DNA from: Spirogloea muscicola
Taxonomy: Eukaryota; Streptophyta; Zygnematophyceae; Spirogloeales; Spirogloeaceae
Direction of reading: 5' to 3'
Assembly: GCA_009602725.1 (NCBI GenBank)
Contig: WELB01000158.1
Location: 53,993-117,992, forward strand
Length of the DNA: 64,000 bases
How positions within the stretch are numbered: the stretch's first letter is position 1; each line of letters starts with the position of its first letter. Under the pieces are notes generated by a model. It was not told the origin of the DNA. It saw only the letters and a list, made by a program, of their open reading frames with translations, and ran no database searches. Position numbers and translations under genes: made by a program. Of the stretch, positions 43,116 through 54,668 are shown piece by piece.

Positions 43116-44438
43116 AGCAGGACCAATTTCCACAAAAACGTTTCTGCAGAGCCATGCCCTTTCTCATTAGACAGCAAGTAGAACCTTGAATACTTCCACA
43201 TACATCGTTGGCAGGGTTCAAATGAATTTATAGATCAAGCTGCTCACTCACTTGTACCTTGCTAATCAGCTACGGAGCAGCTCATTGGCTGTGATAACTG
43301 CTCCAAGGCTCGCAGATTGCAAACTTGCCGGAGCAAGTTGCAGATGACTATTGTTCTACCAATCTTCAACAAATACAGTGGCTCCTCCAGGAGGCATATT
43401 GACCAAAATATGCCAGCCAAGACGAGAATGGTCATAGTGTGCAAACAGCTGTTTCAATGTAAGGCTATCGCTGAGGCAGTCCAGAGGAACGAATGAGGTC
43501 TGAAAGGGCCGGAGGACACCATAAGACTAAACTACTTCTCCTTGACTTCTGCAAAGGGAAGGAGTACTGTGTTCAGGGAGCCGTACAGAATTGCTAATTT
43601 AAATACTGTGTCTTGGATGTAAATAAACTGGTGTTCGAGTGACAAGGACCAATTTTGTAAGGCAGACAGAGGACAGCGGAGAAATTTGGGAGGCCAAAAT
43701 CGTCAGTGTTATACGACAATCATGCAACCAGTGATGAACTCAAGTGGCACTGTGCCAATTGTTACCATTAAGTTGTATCAAGGGGCACAATGCTTGCTTT
43801 CAAGGGACCTAGAGAGTGAGGCAAGACTACAAGCCCAAGCTTCCGCTATCTCTGGGCCGCTCTGCAAGGGGAACTGCAAAGACCAATATGGTGCCCAATA
43901 AGTCAGGAAGCGTGGGCCTTAGCCAGTATGTATGCTTTATGCAAGATATGATTGTTCATATGTCATAAAGGATCGCATGAGTGCAGGCAGATCTGTCAAC
44001 ATTGTGAAACAAGGCAGTGGGCTGGTAAAGCACGTACCTTACTACACTACGTGCCGAGTGGCATGACAATCCATACGAAGTACGGCACCAGATCGAAGTC
44101 AACGACTTCACCCTATGGTTGACCTTGCTTAAACAATGAAAATCAGACATTGACCTATATTAAAAGTTCCAGGATCCCGGTCAACTCGTCGGCTGCTTCA
44201 AGGGTCTACTGTACCCTCCTGGCTGGTTGCATTGAGAGCTTGCGCCAATCTGTAGTAGAGGAGGACCATCGTGGCTAGGCACGACCTGCCGACGAACACA
44301 AAGTGTAGATTCAAAGGACATAAGAAACCACTGTATCCACCGTAGATCAATTTCTGCAGCAGCAAATATGCTGCTGCAGAAAGAGCAGTAATGACAGACG
44401 CACATCTCATTATCCGTCGCAATTTGAACGATGGAGAC
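43116..44438. other. No gene recognised between convergent PEBP and ZFPL1
   Basis: About 1.3 kb, AT-richer than the coding parts. It should hold the 3' UTRs of the two convergent genes. Short frames on both strands show no family features. No repeat of the LINE or SINE types was seen. Confidence 0.5.
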
Positions 44439-46161
44439 TCACAGAATGGCAAGAACCAACAGGAGCTTGCGGGGATCAGTAGGCCGACGATGGGAGCGGC
44501 GCCTTGGTCGGCTCTCTCCAGTGCCATCTGCCTCTTCCCTGGTCACTGGCAAGCCAGGCAGCGAGGTGCTCCAGGACAAGCCAAGGTGACGTAAGAGCTG
44601 TCTGTATGCTGGGCCTGAAGCGGCAACAGCTCGAACAGTGAGGCACATCGTGCAGTGACCAGATGACATACTGCAGTCGACAAGGTCTCTTGACATTTGT
44701 CAAACAAGCATTCACATCATGCAGAGCAGTACGCTGGCTGTACTTGACGAGGTGAACGAGGTGGGTACATAGTTACATAGCACAGCCACATTATTCAGCA
44801 CCTAGATCCTGCAAATACAATAAGCAGTCAGCAGCAGTGAACCCACCTCGGCGGGCGTACTTGCGATCAGTCCCATCTTCGTCATCTTCGTTGTAATCTT
44901 CAGTGATGTCCAAAGACGTGCGTGAATCGCCAGACCTGTAGGAGTTTTTTCTTGGCATGGCAAATAGCTGTTGTTGTTGCTGCTGCTGCTGCTGAGGGTG
45001 GTGAGACTGCACGGCATGCGATCCACGCCAAGGGCAGGGATCTTGTCAGGCAAACCCAGAACTTGTGGACAGTACCAGAAGGCGCCACCAACGCTGCGAC
45101 AAGTGCACTTTAAGAGCGTACCAACAGCAGCTCCTAGCGGCAGAAGCAAAATGCAGGACCAGGTCCTCTATGTCATGAGACACACAAGCACCACACAAGC
45201 ACCAATTTAGGAACATACCGTAGAGGCTGATGACTTCAAGTGGCTGGCTGAATTGGGTGATGCACTTGTGGCGGAAGGCGTGAGCGGCAACTGTCCACCA
45301 AGTAGGGCTGCAGGTCCAGCCTCCGCATCAGCACTCGTCTTGGTCGCAGCGTCCAGCACGACAGGCTTGTCATGGACAGCATTGGCCACTACAGCAGCAA
45401 CCGACTGACCCACATCCCGAGCGGACCCTGCCGCAGGTGGATCACTGGACGTTGGCATGTAACCATCCTGCCTGCCTGCAAGAGAGCTCTCAGCCACTGG
45501 AGACTGGTTATTGTCCGAGGCCTGAGGTCTTGCGGGCGGCCGGTCTGCTGTCGGTGGTGGAGCAACAGAAGCAGGATCTGGAAGTGCAGGCTCAGCCCTG
45601 TCAACAGTAGAAGCCCCCTCTGAGCCCAGGAGCGTTCCAGCAGCAGAGCTCTGCAAAAGGACAAGCATAATATCTGTCCTAAGGCAGGCACACGTGATAG
45701 TGGCCTCTCAGGCACTTCCCAAGATGTAGATGGCCCAAGTGCTTTGCCGAAACTGCATGGCGCGCTTAACTGCAGGCCAGAGGCTCCTTGCACGCTCTCC
45801 ACAATGAGGGCCTGCAGAGGCCATGATCTTCCATTGTGCTCTCAGGCCAGCACACAGACCTGGAGAATCACGGCCTGCAGCTGGGTGTAGAGGGCAGCAT
45901 GCGCGTCCTTGTGGCTCTTGGCTGACCAGATCTGCAGGATGCAAGGTGCAGCTCTCCTCAGGCTCCGCAGGCTGGAGACTGCCAGGGGCCACATCGACGG
46001 TGGCAGCATGGCAGGCTGGGTGGCAGGCCAACAGCAGGTGCGCAGGGGCAGGAGGAGGCGACCGACCGGCGCAGCGCACGCAGGGCAGACATATCCCGCT
46101 GGCGCAGTGTAGGGCGGGAAGCTCTGGAGGTGCTGCAGCAGGCACTGCGTGTGCAGCACGT
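44439..46161 (-). CDS. ZFPL1: ZFPL1-like Golgi zinc-finger protein (5' end not resolved)
   Basis: Minus strand. Resolved exons: 46,161-46,067 (zinc finger: DVLHTQCLLQHLQSFPPYTA then PAGYVCPACAAP), 45,650-45,219 (Pro/Ala/Ser-rich linker), 45,006-44,847 (Q-rich, then MPRKNSYRSGD and EDGTDRKYARRG), and 44,614-44,439 (PAYRQLLRHLGLSWSTSLPG, LPVTREEA... stop). The last three join in phase. TAPAGYxCPxC and RKYxRRGP...LLR are hallmarks of ZFPL1, a cis-Golgi integral membrane protein that binds GM130. One small exon after the finger (perhaps 45,710-45,775, VKRAMQFRQSTWAIYILG) is uncertain. The N-terminal CxxC part should lie beyond 46,161, next to the undetermined base at 46,309. Head-to-head with SCO1. 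Confidence 0.75.
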
Positions 46162-46308
46162 CTGCGCCAGGGGGACCAGAGCCACGGCGGTCAGCTGCAG
46201 GCAAGGGCAGGGAGGAAGGGGCGGTGTGGGGAGGAGCGGGGCGTACGCAGGCAGGCGAGGCGCGTGGTGGCGGCGGCGGCGGCGGCGTCGGGCGGCGGCG
46301 GCGGCGCG

Positions 46309-46309
46309 N
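46309..46309. other. Undetermined base in GGC-repeat tract
   Basis: A single n after about 50 bp of CGG/GGC triplets. Probably an assembly break or gap of unknown size. It falls where the first exon(s) of the minus-strand ZFPL1 gene are expected. Confidence 0.8.
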
Positions 46310-46412
46310 TAAGGAAGAACTCCAGAGCAAGTGCCACTCTATCAAATGATTGAGCATCGGTCGGGTTAACAACAACAAATTCGATGATCTATGGTATTTG
46401 AATAACAGTGTC

Positions 46413-46430
46413 ATATTTGCATGCAAATAT
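46413..46430. promoter_or_regulatory. Perfect 18-bp palindrome ATATTTGCATGCAAATAT
   Basis: Two-fold symmetric site holding ATGCAAAT on both strands, 352 bp upstream of the SCO1 start and in the shared upstream region with ZFPL1. A candidate dimeric transcription-factor site. Function is inference. Confidence 0.35.
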
Positions 46431-46781
46431 AAATCATCACGTAGGACATCTTCATGATGATACTTAAGATGCTGACATGGCAGTGGTGGAACCCCCCTAC
46501 TCCCAAAACCCCAAACCCAGAGAGAAGGGCCTTTCCATGCGCGCGCTGAGTCCGCTGAGCGCGTCCATCGCCGCCCCGCCCTCTGCGCCGCCGTCGCCAC
46601 CGCCGCGTCCGCCCTCCGGCCTTGCCCTCCCTCGCGGCCACGAGGCTTGCCCGCCTCCGCGGCCGGAACCCCGCCCGAGAGCCGCTCGTCGCCTCCGTCA
46701 CCACAGTCGCCGCTGCTGTTGCAACCGCTGCTTCGCAGGGCTGACTGGCCTGCCCCGGAGGTCCGGGTGCCGAGGCCCGCC

Positions 46782-49342
46782 ATGGCGCCCGCCGCGCGGT
46801 GCCGCGACGTGCTAGCTCGGCTCCTCGCCCGCCGCGAGGGCCAGGCGCAGGCCCTGCGGGACCGCAGGCCCGCCGTCCCACGGGGGGCGTGCGCTGATGC
46901 GAGGGCCGGAGTCGGCAGGGGCTCGACGGGCGCGCCGGCCGCGCCTCCCGCCAACGGAGCCCCGTCTCGGTTGGTAACCCCCTGCGCCACGCCTCCGCTG
47001 CGTGGGCCCAAAGCCCTAAGCCCACTGCAGCCCTTTCTCGAAGCTCTGCCTCAATACCCACTCCCACCAAATCGTTTGCCATGGGCATGCTCGACTCAGC
47101 AGGCTCGGCTCAACGCCAGTCACCCTCACCGAGCATCGTGACTCGGCTTCCATGTCCTTCAACATCTTAAGGCTCGTAACATGGGGTCTGGGTTCAGAGT
47201 TCTGTTGCTTTGCCAGGGGTGCTGGCTGCGAGATGTCCTCATTAGGCAAACTCGCACCAGCAGCTCCATGACGCCTCTTTCGCTTGTTGCAAAGCAAGGG
47301 CTCCTGCAGCGCCTGCCTGCAGATGCCACAATTAAGGGTTGTGGCAGCTCCAGTTGCTTGGCAGTCTCCGCCCGTCAGCCCAACATCTTTGCACGCGTGT
47401 TATACTCTTCGAGTTGTGGGAGCTGTCAGCTTATTGGACCAGCTAGGCCCTCACGAGCTCATACGTGGCTGTGCAGGAGCACACCAGCGGCGCATTTGCT
47501 GCTAGGCAGTTCACCACACTGAGGCCCAGGGCAGCGGCTGTCAGCGGAGTCGAATCTTCTGAGCCGGCGGCTACGAAGGCGCTGCCAGAGACGGCTGGGC
47601 CGCCGCAGCCCAACAGGCCATTGAGAAGGGGGGTACGCTTCTTGTGCAGCAACATTTTCCACATTTTTGAGTCTCAAAGTTTTGGCAACTGAGTTCTGAT
47701 CTCAAGACCTGTGCTCACACTGATGGTAGTGTCTGGACACTAAGTCGCCACCAGCAACCATAGACATGAAGCTACATGATGCAGGGAACGGAGTGAAAAC
47801 TGTGCTTGAGATCGCCTGGCTTAAAGGCAGGGAGGTCTGCAAACATGACTTGTGGCATTGACCCCTACCCTTTCATTAATGGCTGGCCAGCCCGTCTCAT
47901 GGGCGAGCTTGGGCCTGCTCGTGGCCACCGGCGTGGGACTCATTGCCTACTTTGATTATGAGAAGAAGAAGAAGATTGAAGGTACACCTAATCGACATCT
48001 GCTTAGCGCCACAGTCTTGGTAACAATCATTGCAGCGCACTGTCGACCTCTCTGCTAGCTCGGACCTTTACTCAGCATCGTTTGCTTGGACTCTCTGCGC
48101 CAAGTATGCCTTAGGTACTCAACTGTTTCCTCGGTACCCTAAGACATACTCCCTCTGTTCAAGCTCGGGTGGGCCATGGCTGGGCCATGAACGTCTATGA
48201 CCAAAGCTGCCATCTGCTGCTGCTGCTACAGTCGTGAAGCAGGGCCCGTCAGCCGGTAAGGCCGCAATCGGGGGCCCATTTGCGCTGGTCGATCAGGACG
48301 GCCGGCCAGTAACTGACAAGGACCTCGCGGGCACCTGGAATCTTCTCTACTTTGGCTTCACGTACTGCCCAGACATTTGCCCCGACGAGTTGCAGAAGCT
48401 GGCCAAGGCCGTAGACATCATCGGTGTGTGACCACGTTCACTCTTCATACAACCTCTCTTTGTGCTGCAATGATGCGCTGTGACTGTCTGTGGTTCTACT
48501 TTCTTCATGAAGGGTCAGCTCTCACTTAGATGGATTACAACATGCAGACAGATGCTTATCCTTGCTCATGATCGGAGGTGCAGAGAAGAAGGCGGGCATC
48601 CAGGTGCGGCCCGTGTTCATCTCAGTTGATCCCGAACGCGACACTGTGGAGCAAGTGCGACAGTATGTCAAAGGTGAGGAGCTCCACTACATGCATCTGC
48701 GGGGCGTGTTTGATATCTACCCCAGACGGCACCCGGACCACTCGATGTCGGGACCACTCGATGTCTGTTCGACCTATTGTGGACGAGATCATAAATACGT
48801 CTTACCTCTCCATTAATTAGAGTCACGTCAATTCGCACAAACTTTATAGTCACGTATGTGAGCAGAATGTCTTCTTTGCTGGGGAGTGCAGAATTTCACC
48901 CGCGGCTGATGGGCCTCACGGGCACGCCAGAGGCCGTGCGGCAGGCGGCGCGTGAGTACCGTGTGTACTACATGAAGACCGAGGAGGAGGGTGATGATTA
49001 CCTCGTTGACCATTCCATCATCATGTACTGTTCCGTCCCTTTTAAGTCCTTGCTCTTCTTGGTGCTAACCTCGATGCCAGTAACTAACAACCAAATTTCT
49101 GACAACCAAACTTTAGGACCAGACCTAATGATATGAGTAGCCTATCATTCCTGCTGTCATTCTGGCCAAGTTGCGCTTAGCCAAGGTGCCAGCAGATATA
49201 CGCGTCTTCACATTGGGTTTTGAATGCTTGCAGGTACCTGATGGATCCCAGCATGTCGTTTGTAAAGTTCTTTGGGAAAAACTACACCGCCGATGCTTTG
49301 GCAGCTGGTATCATGGAGGAGATTGGCAGTTGGAAGCCGTAG
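46782..49342 (+). CDS. SCO1: SCO1, mitochondrial copper chaperone for cytochrome c oxidase
   Basis: Seven exons: 46,782-46,973; 47,477-47,632; 47,891-47,981; 48,232-48,423; 48,584-48,673; 48,892-49,024; 49,234-49,342. All junctions are GT-AG and in phase; total 963 nt, 320 aa. Residues 1 to about 75 are Arg/Ala-rich with RQFTT, a mitochondrial presequence. A single membrane segment lies at about 120-139 ([20 protein letters not shown]), followed by KKKK. The thioredoxin-like domain has the copper ligands C192 and C196 in YCPDIC and H281 in VDHSIIMY, plus [10 protein letters not shown] and FFGKNYT. The protein passes copper to the CuA site of COX2 in the inner membrane. It appears intact. The first exon is GC-triplet-rich, so the chosen ATG is the most likely one rather than proven. 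Confidence 0.93.
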
Positions 49343-50298
49343 ACACATTATTCTCCACAAATTGGCAGGCTTGGCAGGCTCTGCTATTGACTTGTCGAGC
49401 ATTTAGATGACTTCCTTGGGGTAGGGGGTTGACGGCAGTCTTCATTAATTGAGGCCCAAAAGCTTGTGGTGGTCTATCCTTCTCATGCAAAAGATGTTCA
49501 CTACGTGCATATAATGGCAAAGCAATGGCGATTGCACCTGCAGCCACCATCTGCACACCTGAGACATGAAAGTGCAAGCAAACCAACATTTGCAACGATG
49601 ATCGGATAGGAATGTGGGCTTCATTTCAGCGCACACCCTCACCGTCTTCACAGAAGAAAAATGGAACCAATTTTTTTGACAAATCTTACTGAGATATTAG
49701 TCTCCTTCCTGAGGAGTTTTGTGCAACGGGTCAGTAGCTCACCCAAACTCCCAATGCCATATTCGGTGCGGTGCAAATTGATAGCCTCGTGCGCATGTGT
49801 GATGAGGGGAACCACATGGAAGACTGGTGCATACTGGAAGACTTTGGATCCGAGAATAACTCTCCACCATGCCACAATTTAGCTTTCTCAACCTCTGAAG
49901 GTTGTACGCCTCACCAGCCCTGCAACCTGAACTTGACCTCCGAGAATATCATGAGTTTAGCACCTCTGAGCATTAGATGTGCTTGCCTTTGTACTTGGCG
50001 ATTTTGGCCTTCTTTTGTTTCAAATACACGAACATTTCCTCTGAGCATCCATCTGTGGGCTGCCTTTTCACAGCCCTCGCCCCTTGTGGAAGAGCTGCTT
50101 CATCCGAGGAACCTCTGACCTCAAGAAGCGGAAAGGTGTTCGGCCCATCTGATCGAGAGCGACGAGGACGGCTGCGCAACTGCGCCATTGGCGAGCTCTT
50201 GACGACGCGCTGCGAGGAAGCCGAGCTCGTGCGGCAGCACAGGCGCCTGCTGTGAAGGCTCCTCCGAAGGCCGAGCGAGCAGCGCCGCTGCAGCAGGC
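49343..50298. other. Intergenic, with LINE type-B tail and SINE-like hairpin
   Basis: 49,343-49,970 shows no gene. At 49,976-50,035 GTGCTTGCCTTTGTACTTGG and CGATTTTGGCC...TTTCAAATACACG is a type-B LINE tail (+). Immediately after it, 50,062-50,105 (GGGCTGCCTTTTCACAGCCC, GGAAGAGCTGCTTCATC) is a SINE-like unit. 50,110-50,298 is the GC-rich leader of the next gene. Confidence 0.6.
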
Positions 50299-51957
50299 AT
50301 GGCGGCGGCGGCGCCGCCGCCGCCGCCGCCGTCATGGCCGGCGATGGACGCCGTCCTGGCGGCGCTCATGAACGACGGCACCTTCGACAGCCTCCGCGCC
50401 AAGATCACGGCGCAGCTGAGGCAGAACGTGAGTCGCTCACAGCTTATCCTCCCGAGTCTCAGTCTCTGTGGCACGCTGCCAGCTTCCACCTTGGCCACCG
50501 CCAGGCCTGGCCGACGTCGACGACCTTCGCTCCATTGAATGCCAAGGCCTCTTTCCCAACCGCTACTCTGACATCAACTACAAGCTATAGACTCGTCCAT
50601 CTTGTACATGTCCCCGGGTGACAGCTTGCAAGCTGCTGTGCACTCTGCACTTAAGAAGCGCAGGCGTACGGAGGAGAGCCTCTGTGCGTAGCGCAAACAC
50701 TGGAGTTCGTGGGTCTGCTGCTGAGCTGAAGCTGCGATCCCACTGCCATGGCCAATTTCGCGGCGCGGCAGGAGGAGCTGCAGCAATACACCGTGGAGCT
50801 GGTGGAGCGCAGCGAGACGCTGCACGCTCCCGGCGTTGAGCGGAGCAGCCGCCGGGACCTCTTTGAAGCGCTCAAGCGGGAGGTCGAGTGAGTCGCGCCT
50901 GCCCTGCTGGTCATCCAGCTACCACCCATTCTCCTGACCAAGTTGCAGTTGACCGGTTCGCTGTGATACGAAGTCGCAGCTGTTGTCAGGACAACCTTCT
51001 GGAGCTGTGTGTCAGGGTTTATCTCTAGGGTTGACATCACTATGACCCGTTGGACTTCTCTGCACTATGCCATGCTACGCCCCGCAGCATGGACAAGGCC
51101 TGGTTTGACGGGCTCTTGCTTCCATAGTACGTGTTTGGACTGTAAAGGCTGACATCTATAGATTTTGCAATTGCTGCATCCTGTAGGTAATTGACGTAGT
51201 CATTCCTTCAGCTGGGGCTGTCACATCCAGTGACAAATCTGCAGTCCGCAGGCTGCAAGTCTGCGGTCACATTCCATGGCCTCGGCCAAGACACAAGAAG
51301 AGCAACCCAGCGGGCTGCTACTTTCACACTGACGCAACCAAGTTGCACTAGTCTAGGTCTATCCAGTCTTAGCTTAGATTGACAACAGACTTGCCACGAT
51401 GAACTCTGAAGCAAGCGGCAGGACTTCAATGGTGCAGGCCGCCGGTGTTGGAGCGCGTCTCGCAGGCAGCGTGGGAGCTCATCGCGTCTGACACGGGCGT
51501 TGGCGCCGAGATTGCAGCAAGCGTGGAGGACATGTACATGCGGATGTATGGGGGAGCGGCCGCCAACCGGCCTGCTGCTGCAGACAATACAGGGCCACAG
51601 CATCTTGAGCCAAGGCCCAATCCCGACAACCATGGCGCCTGGCTGCGAGCGCCTCAACACCTTGAGACTGGGCAATGGCACCACGTCGAAGCCCACAGTA
51701 GGGCAGCGCAGTCTCACGCTCCGCCGCATCTGCAGCACCATCAGGCTCGAGCAGACGGCCATGCACCTTGGCAGCATGGCCGTCCCAGCCCCGGGCACCC
51801 ACCTCCAGGTCCGGCAGGCCACCTCGAGGGGACACCTCAAGCACCGAACGGCGGCGGCGGCTCTCAGGCTGGCCGGCATTCAAGGCATGCTGGTTTAGGA
51901 CCTCGACACTCTATCACAACCCCACAGAACCACACAGAAAGAGCCAATGGGCGGTGA
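50299..51957 (+). CDS. SHG1/BOD1-like protein (COMPASS Shg1 domain)
   Basis: Three exons: 50,299-50,427; 50,772-50,887; 51,438-51,957 (GT-AG, in phase; 765 nt, 254 aa). After a Pro-rich start the joined protein reads MDAVLAALMNDGTFDSLRAK, ITAQLRQNEELQQYTVELVE, RSETLHAPGVERSSRRDLFE, ALKREVEPPVLERVSQAAWE, LIASDTGVGAEIAASVEDMY. This is the pattern of the plant/fungal family of Shg1 (a COMPASS H3K4-methyltransferase subunit) and animal BOD1: an acidic alpha-helical N-domain beginning with a GTFD-type motif. From about residue 125 a low-complexity His/Pro/Gly tail follows. Function is known for yeast and animal members only; here it is inferred. The longer frame after the first donor (to a stop near 50,588) is intron. 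Confidence 0.68.
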
Positions 51958-52133
51958 CAATGTGTTGCAGGTAATTGCCTGCCCAACATCCACATTGCTG
52001 TGACCTGTCAAGGAGGCTTGCCAGAGGCTGCAACACTGTACTGAACAGCTCTTGCTCCTCCACAATCAAATGCAACATTTATGCTGCTTATGGAGATTGA
52101 CTGGTCTGTTTTGTATGGTGGATTCATGTGTAG

Positions 52134-53159
52134 CTCTTAGGAGATGGTCTCGTTTTCTGCCTCTTCCAACAACTACAAAGGATTGCTCTGGTTCCGAGCA
52201 GCAGTTGTGAAGAGAAGATTGTATGTGATGGGTGGTCAATCAATTATTCTACATGCGCTGAAAACTGACAGATATCACCCTACAGATGTGGTATGACCAT
52301 CACCAGCATATAGCATCACCATCATTAGTGATGAGGTTGTGCTTCTTCGACATCCATTGCACTAGCAGTGCACGATATCTGCTTCTTGTCTGTCTCCTCT
52401 TGGCTGAATCTAGTTGTGGGTACATGCCAGTAGTTTGAGCTGGATGATTCGAGCGCAGGTCGGATCTACGATGTGACTACCAACCATTGGGAGTTAGGTG
52501 CTCCAATGCAAGTGGGAAGAGCAAGTTTCTTCAAAGTGGTCTTGGAAAATGACATTGTTGTCGGTGGCGGTTGGAGTACCCATGACCTAGGTCCTGCACG
52601 CCTAGTGGAAAGCTTGGACTGTGCCAAGGAAGAGAGTACGTGGCACTCACTTCCACCTCTTCTGGATACCTTAGATACAAATTGAGTGAAGCCTTCTGCC
52701 TACATGGGAGACTGTGGACGTTGCATTTAACGGCTAATTTTTATTTACGAAGCTTTGGGGCTCAGATTTAACAATCCTGAGTCGAAAGAGTGGCAGCAAG
52801 GGCCGGCTTTCCTAGTTGAGGGTGGTGCGTCAGCAAGTTCAAACGACACTCTCTACATTATAGACAGGCACCGTATTATCCACACATATACTCAGATCAG
52901 TGAAAGCGGCCTTGTGCACGAGTCTTGTCGAGGTGGGTGTCAAGAAGGTCTTGGCCTTGTCGGTGGGGCCAGATTAGTCCATATTCAAGGTGATGTACAC
53001 CTAGTTGGTGGGTCTATCATACGTCCAGACAACGACTTTATTGATGAGCTTCCTGCGCACCTGCAAAAATGGGATAGAGACAATCAACGATGGCAAGCAC
53101 TGGTGCCCATTCCAGGCTGCAGTAGAGACATTATTGAATGTGCCAAGATGACCTGTTGA
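52134..53159 (+). pseudogene. Kelch-repeat pseudogene, truncated duplicate of the F-box/kelch gene
   Basis: Matches 55,808-56,830. Two exon-like blocks: 52,134-52,290 (ALRRWSR...FRAAVVKRRLYVMGGQ) and 52,459-53,159 (IYDVTTNHWELGAPMQV ... WDRDNQRWQALVPIP, CAKMTC-stop). Compared with the other copy there is a one-base loss in the first block, a one-base loss at the start of the second (GTCGGATC against GTCTGAATC), and a third near 52,680 after LLDTLDTN. No F-box exon lies upstream. Duplicated sequence extends past the stop to about 53,375, so the duplicated unit is about 1.29 kb. Non-functional as read. Confidence 0.8.
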
Positions 53160-54640
53160 CTATCCTAGCTTCACTGCTGCTAATGAGTACGATGAGATAT
53201 CCTGCTTGTTGCTTTTCGTTCCATGGCGTATGCTCTGGCGGCATCGCCCGGTGCGTTGCTCGCTGAAGTCTTGCGAGGAGTGATAAGTGCTTGGTGCTTT
53301 CGCATCGGGGCGTCCTCAAGACTTCGCCCAAACTTTAGGCTGGTCTTTGGAAGCCACCGCATGCTGTGAAGAGCCTATTTTCTTCGTTCTCCATAGCCCC
53401 AAATTGACGCACTAGCTGTTGAACAGTGTAAAGGCTCGGATTGGCCTCCCTTATATCTCATATGCACCTAGGGCCTTCCTCTGTTTCAGTGAAAGAAGCA
53501 GCTCTCTTGCATGGGAGAGCCACTTCCTTGAATGGGGCGAGGGCTGTGAACGAAAGAACGGGCACTTCTAGAAGGGGGCAAAAATTGTGAACAGCCAGCC
53601 AACAGAAAGATGAAACTCTGTCCAAAATTTATTTCTCTTCCGCAGTGGGCGAGGGCTGTGAAAAGCCAGCCCAGAAAGCATGACAAGGCTTAAAGGAGAG
53701 GGAAGGCGCGTGGGGCGCATGAAATAAAACGAAGGCCCCTTCAAGCCAATACATTGTTCAGGCAGAGTCCAGCAAATTAAACAAGGCTACATGGAAAGAG
53801 GGAGACAACAAAAGACTCTTCCAAGAGGAATGCGTGTATATTAATAGATGGGGAGGCCATGTGTGGCCAAGTACAAAGGCAAGCACTTTGGACGCCGGCT
53901 GAAGGGTTTAGGGTTTAGCCATCGCCCTCTTCCAGTAGAGGGCGATGGCTGTGAGTGGCCAGCTCAGACAACAGAATGAAAACGGGTTCGAAGGGGCCAG
54001 AAAGAGCGGGACAGCGCACAGCAACTCAAGGGGCCACCAGGCTCCTCTTGCTTGAGGGCGATGGCTGTGGTTGGGCTGCCGGAGAGAAGGCGCGCGGTGC
54101 GCATGAAATTGAAAGGGAGGCCAATTCTAGCCTTACAAATGTCCTGTTAACTTGGTAAGAAGAAAGAATGAACGTACTCCGAAGGGCCAGAAGAGCGGTA
54201 AAGCACACAGCCGACTTTAGTGGCCTCTGGGTGCTCAATTTCCTTCGTTGAGCAGCCGCAGGTCAGAGAGACTAAGCTTCGGGAGCTATAAGAGAAGGAA
54301 GACTGTCATTGCTATCAATTCGGATGCGCTATTTCTCTATATAGAAGAAAATCTCTTCCATTGGAGGGCGATGGCTGTGACTGGGCAATAGGGAATGAAG
54401 CAAGTGCGAGGGGGGNGGGCGGGGGGGGCGCTGAGAAGATAAGAAGAAATGGCTCGCCTTTGGAAAACAGAGGGCCTAGCAAAGCCAGCCCAGAAAAGAA
54501 TAAACAGATGTGGGCTGGCCTTGTCTTGCGGTGGCCAACTGGCAAACCGCGCCCGCTGCAGTTGTGCGTGCCGTTGATCTTCGATCCCCCATCCCCAAGG
54601 GGCGAGCCCTTTTCTCTGATCTTGGCCACACAGGCTCGCC
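53160..54640 (-). repeat. Cluster of SINE-like repeats and LINE tails between kelch copies
   Basis: Minus-oriented copies of the GGCTGG-hairpin unit lie near 53,530; 53,645-53,690; 53,935-53,985; 54,055-54,100; 54,365-54,400; and 54,440-54,510. A type-B LINE tail lies at 53,829-53,885 (GGCCATGTGTGGCC, AAGTACAAAGGCAAGCAC). 54,130-54,290 is a LINE C-terminus, KLSLSDLRLLNEGN-stop on the minus strand. The block 53,700-53,800 also occurs at 1455-1560. An undetermined base sits at 54,416 in a G-run. No host gene. Confidence 0.65.
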
Positions 54641-54668
54641 GTCAGTTGACACACACCCACCCAGTTGC

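Noticed and set aside
45842-47011. 389-residue minus-strand open frame across the ZFPL1/SCO1 region
   Set aside because: It runs through the undetermined base, overlaps SCO1 exon 1 in antisense and two ZFPL1 introns, and only its zinc-finger part fits a family. That part is covered by the ZFPL1 exon.
50506-50588. LADVDDLRSIECQGLFPNRY frame as an exon of the SHG1-like gene
   Set aside because: It cannot be joined in phase to the first exon with normal splice sites, while the exon at 50,772 can and completes the known family pattern. Treated as intron.
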